Source: Hydractinia symbiolongicarpus (Eukaryota > Cnidaria > Hydrozoa > Anthoathecata > Hydractiniidae). Taken from it: a stretch of DNA of 64,000 bases. The stretch spans positions 12,340,001 to 12,404,000 of the forward strand of contig NC_079884.1 of assembly GCF_029227915.1 (NCBI RefSeq), in the 5' to 3' direction. A program made the translations under genes and the position numbers. Positions within the stretch are counted from its first letter, which is position 1. Every line of letters starts with the position of its first letter. The notes beneath the pieces are model-generated. The model did not search any database and had not been told where the DNA came from. It worked only from the letters and a program-made list of their open reading frames with translations. Shown here in pieces: positions 11,801 to 20,800 of the stretch.

Positions 11801-14800
11801 AATTCTCGGTTTAGCTAATTGCTCTTGCAGTTTAGCGTTTCTACTGCTAGCAGCTAGCATCTTCATAGCAACATGCCTAGCAACGACGCTGGTATGGGGT
11901 GTCTTGACGAAGCTTGCTTGTCCCTCCACACTGCTACTACTACCGCGACTGTATCGACGTGTCTTCGGTACAGTCACAGAGCTCTGCTCCCTGTTATCAG
12001 ACTCACTAAGACGTGTACCACGCCTGCGAACTGACAGGGGAGAGCTCTCCCGTCCAGCATCAGACGAACTACCGAAACTTTCAGAACGACCTCTTCCGAC
12101 TCCATCAAAAGTACTAGATAACAAATATTCACTTCTATTTAAAGTTTTCGTTCTTCCCCATGAATACGACTTCATGCTTTCGCTATCTCGTTCATCCAAA
12201 CGTTTTTTCAAAGACGCGGTTCTTTCTATAGCTGGTGATGTGGGGTAGCCAGAGTCAATACTTTTAGTCAGTTTCACTTTCGCTTTCTCGTTCACCGACT
12301 CTACTTCAGAATTATCAATTGATTTTATAATGGTAAGTAAAGGTTCAATTGGAATACCGGAAATTGTACCGGAATAGTCTCGCTCACTCTCCGTTTGAAG
12401 TAAGTCATTTAGAATTGACAAACACGTGCTCTAGGGATAAAATTTACAAGGTAATCAACATAGTGTAAAAAATATTTTGTTGCATACCTTAATCACACTA
12501 ATTTTCGAAATTTAGTAAAGACGTTTTGCGCAAAAATTAATATGCACGAATTTTTCAAGAAACAAAACTTATTGCAAACAGACGTTTTAAACACATTTTT
12601 TTAAAACCTTGAATTTTTTCAATTTTTGATCATTAGTTGTAGGGAAATTTAAACTTACGCCAAATTAATGCTCGCGAAATACGTTCGTTTTGATATTGGC
12701 TAAAAATAATACGCTCGAAAATTAGTACGAATACGGCATTATGCTCCATCGTAGATTTATAAAATATCGTCAGATATTTATAGCACTGGCAAACTCCAAT
12801 TTTTAGGCGGGAAAAACTGTACGAGTTAATAACAGAAAAAACGACCTACTTGTACAGGTTCTGTAGCATCGAGTAAATCAATGACTGTTTTTAACAATCC
12901 CGTAGTGATGCACTTTTGTCGGCCCGCAGGACCACCAACCTAACACATCAAAAAGTTAATGACATATTCAAAAACAAGTTACAACAAGTTACAACAAGTT
13001 ACAACAAGTTACAACAAGTTACGACAAGTTACGACAAATTACAACAAGTTACAACAAGTTACAACAAGTTACAACAAGTTACAACAAGTTACAACAACTT
13101 ACAACAAGTTACAACAAGTTACGACAAGTTACGACAAGTTACGACAAATTACAACAAGTTACAACAAGTTACAACAAGTTACGACCCTGCAATGGTTGCT
13201 GTATGCTAAATGTAACCAATCGCCAGAAAAATAGCCAACATTTTAAATAATTGCAAAAAAATTTGTTTGGACGAATAAGTGATAAATTATAATATAAATG
13301 AATAAAATACTTTAAAATAAACAATTTGCCTAATATTTACGTAAATAATTACCTAACAATTTATGGGATCGTTTTTTCCTAAGTAACTAAACAATGTTTG
13401 GGGTGAAGTGGAAAAAAATCTGTTAGGACAAGTGTAAGGACTACAGAAAGACTGGTTTTCAAAGGCACACTTATTCAAGAAGGGACGGTCATATTAAATG
13501 AGGCGCTAAATTGAACATTAAAATCAATTCACTGGAAAAAATAATTAGCAGATAAAATATTCCACTAGAGAGCATTCTAAAAACGCTGTTCTCGAATATT
13601 ATAGGAAGATTTAAATTACACATTTGATCACAACCAAGAAACAATAACAAAATTTAAGAAAAATCATTGTACCAAAAAACTCCACAAAATCTCTCTTATT
13701 GTGGAGAGATTCAGCAGGTTAAGAGTTAAAAGGACAATTCTTTAAAACACAAGCATTGTTACTTACTGAGAACAGATTGTGCAGAAGTTTCGAAATCTGT
13801 TGTAAATTTGTGTTTGTTGAGTTCATCGAATGGGCGAGTGAAACTAACTGACCTAAAAAAAACAAGACAATAAAGAAACACAATCACATGTATACTTCAC
13901 AAATTTCATAGACGACACAAATTAGGTATTTTCCCACTTCATAAAATATTATGTGTTCAACTTCACAACATTTTAGAATGTTAAATTACATAGAAATACA
14001 AACAACACCGTGCTCTACAAAACTTATTTCACCTAAATTAACAAAAACACATTTTTTACGATTTTTTCTCCAACCTTAGAAAAATAAAAAAATAGATGAA
14101 AAAAAAATGCGAATTTAATGTTTCCGAACTTGTCCTGAATTTGCAAACAAAATTTCGTATTTTTTAAACAAATATTCATTCTTTGATTTCGCTTTTTGCC
14201 TAACTATGGCTCGTTTGCAATTTTCCTGTATATCCAGCGTAAAATTTATTTTAGATATAGGATGATATAAGCAAAAATAAATGAGGTTATTAATTTGATT
14301 TTTTTTAATCTGCAATTTTAATAAGTGTGTGTACACCCGCAATTTTTTCCATACACTTTGCACAACTCTCCAGGTCATTCGCAACCTTTTTCTTTTGCAA
14401 ACAATTTTTCTCCTTGGGATAAACAAAGAACAAATTATACATACTAGAAGGCTTGGGTAGACACAGGTTTGCGAGCAAAGTAGATTGACATTCCACATTT
14501 TGAGAAAGTGTGGCCAACAAGTGGAGCGCATCAGTGGCAGGATCTTTCTTGAACAGTTTTGCATAAGAAGCAGGTGTGGTTACTCTGCTTGGAAGGAACG
14601 TCTATGGTGGAGAGCATAAAAACAACGTTCATAACACTTTAAGAACGTTTCTGTGTCAATAAAAGATATCAATATTTTAAAACGTTGATAGGTTTCAGCT
14701 GTTAAAAATTTACCCATTCTTCTGACTAATAGGGGGAGAAAAGTAACAGGGTTGACTATTTGGACCATTTTTGCTCATCAGGTGCACACCCTGACTGAAC

Positions 14801-17800
14801 AGTAAAATTAGAAGAGGTATAAAACTAACACAAAATGTCTCGAGGTAACACCATAAGGATCATTTCTCTTCCTTAAAAATTACCTATGATTGATACTACT
14901 AAGGGTCACACACACAAAAAAATAAGCATCAACAAAGATACTTACTTTCTGATCTATAATTTCTCTCATGTGTTTCACACTATCTTCATCAGATTCTGCA
15001 GGATAAGAACTGTCATCGGAGAAAACCGAGCCTTTCCTACTCTCAAAATCTGAATCCGTAGATTCCTCCCTTGTCGAATACCCACTTAATACCTGGTCAC
15101 TAAGAAGGTCGGTATTAATTGAAACAGGTGACAATTTTGATGGGTCTGACAAGAAGTCATTACATAGTTCTTTGTCTGCGTTTGGTATAATTTGTCGTTT
15201 TTCGAATGGTTTATAATATTTCTGAGGACTTGTGTTCTTTGCATAATCCCCTAAAAAAATAATAGGTTGAGGATAATGTACAGTACAAACTGGGTACGAA
15301 TTGGGTGAAGATTTAAGAAGTGGTCAGAAGTGGTAATCATTGGGCAATGAGAGTGTTTTCGTGACAACATGTTGAGTGCATTGTTTACATAAGAGATTCC
15401 TGTTTTTACCAGTATAAAATGTAAGGTAGCGACTGTCAACAAAAATCAGAGAAGCAATGTTTCGTCATAAGATTTCACCCAAAAACTTCAATCAGCTTTT
15501 TACCTGGAATTTGTGATGAAGAAGTTTCAGAATCTTGAATACTATGAAGACTTGTAGAAGCTTTCAGTCTCAATGAACTTGTTCGAAACAATCTACTATG
15601 AGCATGTCTTGTTATACTTGGCGATCTAGTGGCTGACTTAAAACTACCGGAGTTTGAAGAACATCCTGAGTTGGAACGAGATCGAGTAATATCCAGAGCT
15701 CCAAAAGCTTCTGTAGCTGATTGAATTAAACGGTTTTGCATTTCACGAAGTTCCTGAGCACAAAATGAAAATAGATAAAACTTGCTATAATTGTCTCTAA
15801 TACTACACAGTACCAAAAACGCCCACCAGATGCTTGAATGTTTTTCCAGAAGTTTTATCTTAAAAAATAATTTTTGATGCATATTATATCTGCATCTCTT
15901 TTTTTCTCCTACCAAATTTAATTTTTGCAACTTAATTTTTTACAAATAGATTTTGTAAATCTTGCATTTTAAGGCATGTATTGTTCGCAGTATTTAGATA
16001 TAATAGCTTGGGTGTGCTGAGACAAGGGTTGCAGTTCTTGTGTAAAAATAAAAAAAAAACTGTTAAAAACTCTCAGCAAATGCGACTTGATTTTTTCGAA
16101 CTTTTACTGTAAACTCTACCACTTTAATGTCAAAACTTCCGTGGGAAGAAAATCTAGTTTTTAGTTTTTAATAAAGCAATAACATAAAATTCTAGCAAGA
16201 TCAGGATTAGGCTTTAGTATTTCAATATTTCATCTATCAACTGACTAGTAGCCTTGTGGTAGAGCGTTTGTTTCCAGTGCGGCAGGTCTTCGGTTCAAAC
16301 ACTGGACGAGTAATGGCAGAGATTATAAAAGTGTGACTGTATCCTTTCTGCTTAGCGCTTAGTATGAGAATAGAATTTAACTAGACAACTTAGGTGGTTG
16401 TCTAGTTAAGCGATTGCTGTGCTTGCATTACTTTTGTTCCTCAAATAGGAGCTTTAAATGCACTAGGCTTCTTTGCAGGACCCTTGTTTACAGCAGTACC
16501 AATAGGAACTGAAGAGGCTATCCTAGGTAAATATAATTTCAATAAAAATAATAATTGTGTCTAAAATGGTATTTTCTGATTATTGGTTTCATTTATCATG
16601 ACATGTCAAAACTAATTTTTGCTGATTTCAAATTTATACAAAAAATAACTTAAAATCTTAAAAGCTAATATGTCAAACACGATTTTTAAGGTTTCCAGTA
16701 TACCAAAATATGACAAGTAATTCTTTGCTTATTAGTTAAATGTCAAGTGCTGATCTGTTGCTACCAGATATGTCAACTATCATAAAAATTATTTGGTGTC
16801 ATGCTGGTTCAAATGTAAAAGAATTCCCAGCACTCCTCAAGGAATTAAACCTTTGTGGAATTCTATTATTTGCCTTATTTATTTTTAGTGAATATGTAAT
16901 ATATAAAAAGAGTATAGACAGCATAACACATAACATTTAGAATATCAATAGTATAATGGATAAATTGTTCCTAAGAAAGTAATCAGATTAATCATGACGC
17001 AATCTTTTCAATTCACCTAATTACTGCATCTCAAGCTAGTGATTAAAATCTAAGTGTGGTTTATCGTAGCCTGGGAAACGTAGCCTGGGAAACGTTAGTT
17101 TTATAAAAGAAAAACAAACAAGGCTAATTGCGTTTTTTGTATATGGGTAATTAACAAAAGCTGATTAAGAGCTACCTTCTTATATTCCAATCTATGTAAC
17201 TGAGTAAAAAACAGGAAATTATAAGTTTGATAAAATAAGCTTGGAATTTATGAAATTTAAACATTGCTGAAGATTCTGACAAGCTAACATTAGTTGATTT
17301 ACAAAATAAGAATTTGCAATAACACATCCACTCTTTCCATGTCTATAATATTTAAACATTGCTAAAATGTGAACAGAGAAAATCAGCGTTCCTATCAGAT
17401 TAATTACATCTTGAATGTCGATATCATGGGAACAAGAAAAATCATCTTTGAATCAACATCAAATTATTCTTACCCAATGTAAGTCAACTGGTCGGACACC
17501 TTCAATATCATTATCTTCAATTCTAGCACCGTGCTCAACCAAGACATAGGATACTTCCAAATTGTGCAAACAACCGGCACAAAGATGAAGTGGGGTCCGG
17601 CTATAAAAAACAACTTTAGATCAAGCTGTTTATGTTTAAAAAAAAACATTAGGTTATGTTGATTGTTTTTTTATTACACCTGCAGATGTGTGCATCAAGA
17701 GTTGCAAAAACAGTTACATGACAGTACATATCTAATTCCAACCAAATTTATTGGTCCCTTGCCTTATGAATCTCATTACTGCTGTTTAATTCCAACATCC

Positions 17801-20800
17801 TTTTATTAAAACATGTTTTCCAATCCCTTTTGTTTTCGAATTAAAGAATTTATAATGTATCATAATCTTTGGCTACACAGGAACCACTAAAAAAAGTTTG
17901 ACTATAGGGGGCCTACTAAAAACTTTTTTGGCTACACAGGGACCACGAAACGATTTTTAGTTACACAGACCACCAAATAGTAAAAGCTTACAATTGACAA
18001 TCTTTTGCTCTGACATTAGCACCATAAGCAAGTAACAATTTTGTCATAGCTCTATTTCCTTGAGCAGCAGCATAATGTAATGGAGTTTGGTCTTTTTGCC
18101 CCTCTATATTTACATCTGCATCTCTAAAACACAACAAGAAATGTTTGTAAATATTTTTCTGACTTTTCGCACTTACAAGCGTTTTTTAGTTAACGGGAAA
18201 ACATCAAAATGTATTCTTTTCTGATTCATTTGAATGTTTTACAACAGGTTAAAAATTCTTTTTATATTTTAAAAGTGAAAAATAAGATGTTATTAGATCT
18301 CAAAACATGTAAGTCTCAAAAATATGTGTTGTTAAAGATTTTATAACCAAGCAGAATAGATTTGCAAGGACTTCAAAAATTTATTTTTCGTACTTCAGGA
18401 AATGTATCTTGCCCCAAAGGACGTCTTACATAACATTATAAATTTAAAGAACAGTATACATACCTTTCCAGCAAAAACTCTGTCACATCCACTTTGTTTT
18501 TAAATACAGCATAGTGAAGTAAACTAAGATGTTTGTCATCTATAGCATCAACCATTAAACCGTCTTCAAAACATTTCTGTATCCCTTTCAAGTCATTGCT
18601 AAAGAAATTGTCAGTAATTGCCAGTAATAATTTAATGCAGAGATTTTGATGAAATTTTTGCAGTATAATTTACCTTTATTTTTTTCACAAAACACACTAT
18701 TGCATGAAAACATTGTCCCGTGGCTTACTAGTGATGTTGGACAATATTCTCAGGTCATGTCTATTTAAACTTTTATTCATTGTAAAGTGGCGTAAAGATC
18801 ACTGTGACAGAAAAAGAAAGTCATATTTTTGTATTTTTATTGCATCTGTTACTTAATAGTGTTTTTACCAATGTATTTTAACAATTAAGCAAAGCTCCTG
18901 GCAAACAACTGATAAGGGTTCTAAAATAAAGCAGTTTGGCATCAAATACCATAAAGTGACAATGAATGAAGGTATATATATGGCATAAAGATGCATACAT
19001 TGTTTAAACAACTATATAGCTAAAAGTTTAATAATTAATGATACAAGGTACCTTTCCATTGATAGTATAGCTCGTGCGAATAAATCATTAGTACCAAATC
19101 CACAACTAGAATAAACAAAACTAGGATGAAACAGAACAAGAATAAGCTTCCTAATTCGTCTTGTATATAGTGGTAAAATAAAACTAATCCGTCTCATAAC
19201 CTGTAAAAAATCAAAAAATTATTGAAAATACAGGGTTTAACCAGTGCACATTGACTGTCAAACGTTTGGCTAACTTGAGAAAAAATCTCCACTTTTAGTG
19301 CCGGTGACATCTTAGACTTTGATAACTTTTGTTGAGGCTTGCAGTGTGCATTTGTCAAAACAGAAGTAAATATTTCGGAATTTTTTAAAGTGACTTTAAT
19401 TATTTCAAAGTTTAATGTTCAAAATGTCTTAGAAAATACAAGATGTTATATTAAACATTTATTACAGAATGTCGATCACCAGGTTGTTACCAAGGTGTTG
19501 CTAAGGACATGGGTACTAGGGATAAAATACAGACTAGATCTGAAGGAAATATTATTCCCAAGCGCTGCAAAGATGATGGATCAAGTGGGAAGTTAATGTG
19601 AAGGATTACTTATTCAAATATAACTCACATATGCACTGTTTATGTCATTTTTAATTCTAATTACATCAATATAATTGTTTTCCTTGTCTTAACCATCTTA
19701 AAATGCAATACTCTTCATATATGTGTACCAAGTTTAACCCTGAAGGTTACATGGGACAATACAATTGTATAATAGGGTTATATCAACACAAAGCCCAAAA
19801 AATATTAAAACATTTTGATTTTCTGCAAAAACTAATTTCCACAAAGTCAATTTACCCTTCCATCAACTGCTGAATTTCAAAATAATGTAAGAAATTGGAT
19901 TTTTTTTTATCACACAATTTTGTACCAACAAACAATTTTTAGCATAAGTAGGGCCCTCACACTTTAAGCCATAGTTAACATAACAACACCAAAAAGTTCA
20001 ACAAAGCACAAAAAATAATCCCTAACATCATTTAAAGATCGCAAAGCAGGTTGTGAAAAAACAATCATGATTCAATACGAGCCTATAAAACTTCTACACA
20101 GAAATAGTTCACTTATGACACGACAAATCATAAACAAATCATGAAAAACATTTTTACCCCTTATCATCAACTTCCTCAGCATCTGAAAATCTTTTATCTT
20201 CGCCTTGACTTTCATCTTCACTGGTAAATCTCTCGCTTGCACTATCAGTACTTAAGTTTGAAGTGTGAACCATGACAGGGACAACCTAATATTTAAAGTA
20301 CACTATATATTAACAAAACAACTTTTTACATAAAATAAAGTTACCATAGATGTGTCAGTATTCAATTATTTTTATTTTCACCAACCTGCACAGGTGCCTC
20401 CTCATTTTCGCTAATCTTGGAAACATTTTCTTCAGATGGCAAGGTTGGTAATCCACTCACTTTTGTGACATGCCGACGAGCCAATGCGTCAAATTCTTTA
20501 CTGGCATCTGACTCAGTTCTAACACGATAATTTTTTGTTGAGCCTTCAGAATCTGATCGTAGCCTCTCCAGATGCTCATATCTCTTTTCTTTTAAATCTT
20601 TGGCAACAGATCTGAATGACAGGGCAATGGAACGAACAATGGATGCAGCCTACAAAACATGCAGAAATGATTATGTTAAAATAAGGTTATACTATGTTGA
20701 AATAAGGCTTTACTATATTTATTTTTGAAAGAAAGTTAGATCTATATATACTATAATATACAATTTATTGTTTGTCTGCGAGCCAATGAAAAACTGGGTA

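Noticed and set aside
11718-12248. 176-codon + strand ORF
   Set aside because: Antisense shadow of RasGEF exon 13, with no family resemblance.
12916-13234. Two + strand ORFs with QQVTTSYNKL repeats
   Set aside because: Generated by the 10-bp array; opposite to and within the intron of the RasGEF gene.
16248-16310. Functional tRNA gene
   Set aside because: A- and B-box-like motifs are present, but the acceptor stem does not form and the segment continues into a SINE body shared with three other loci.
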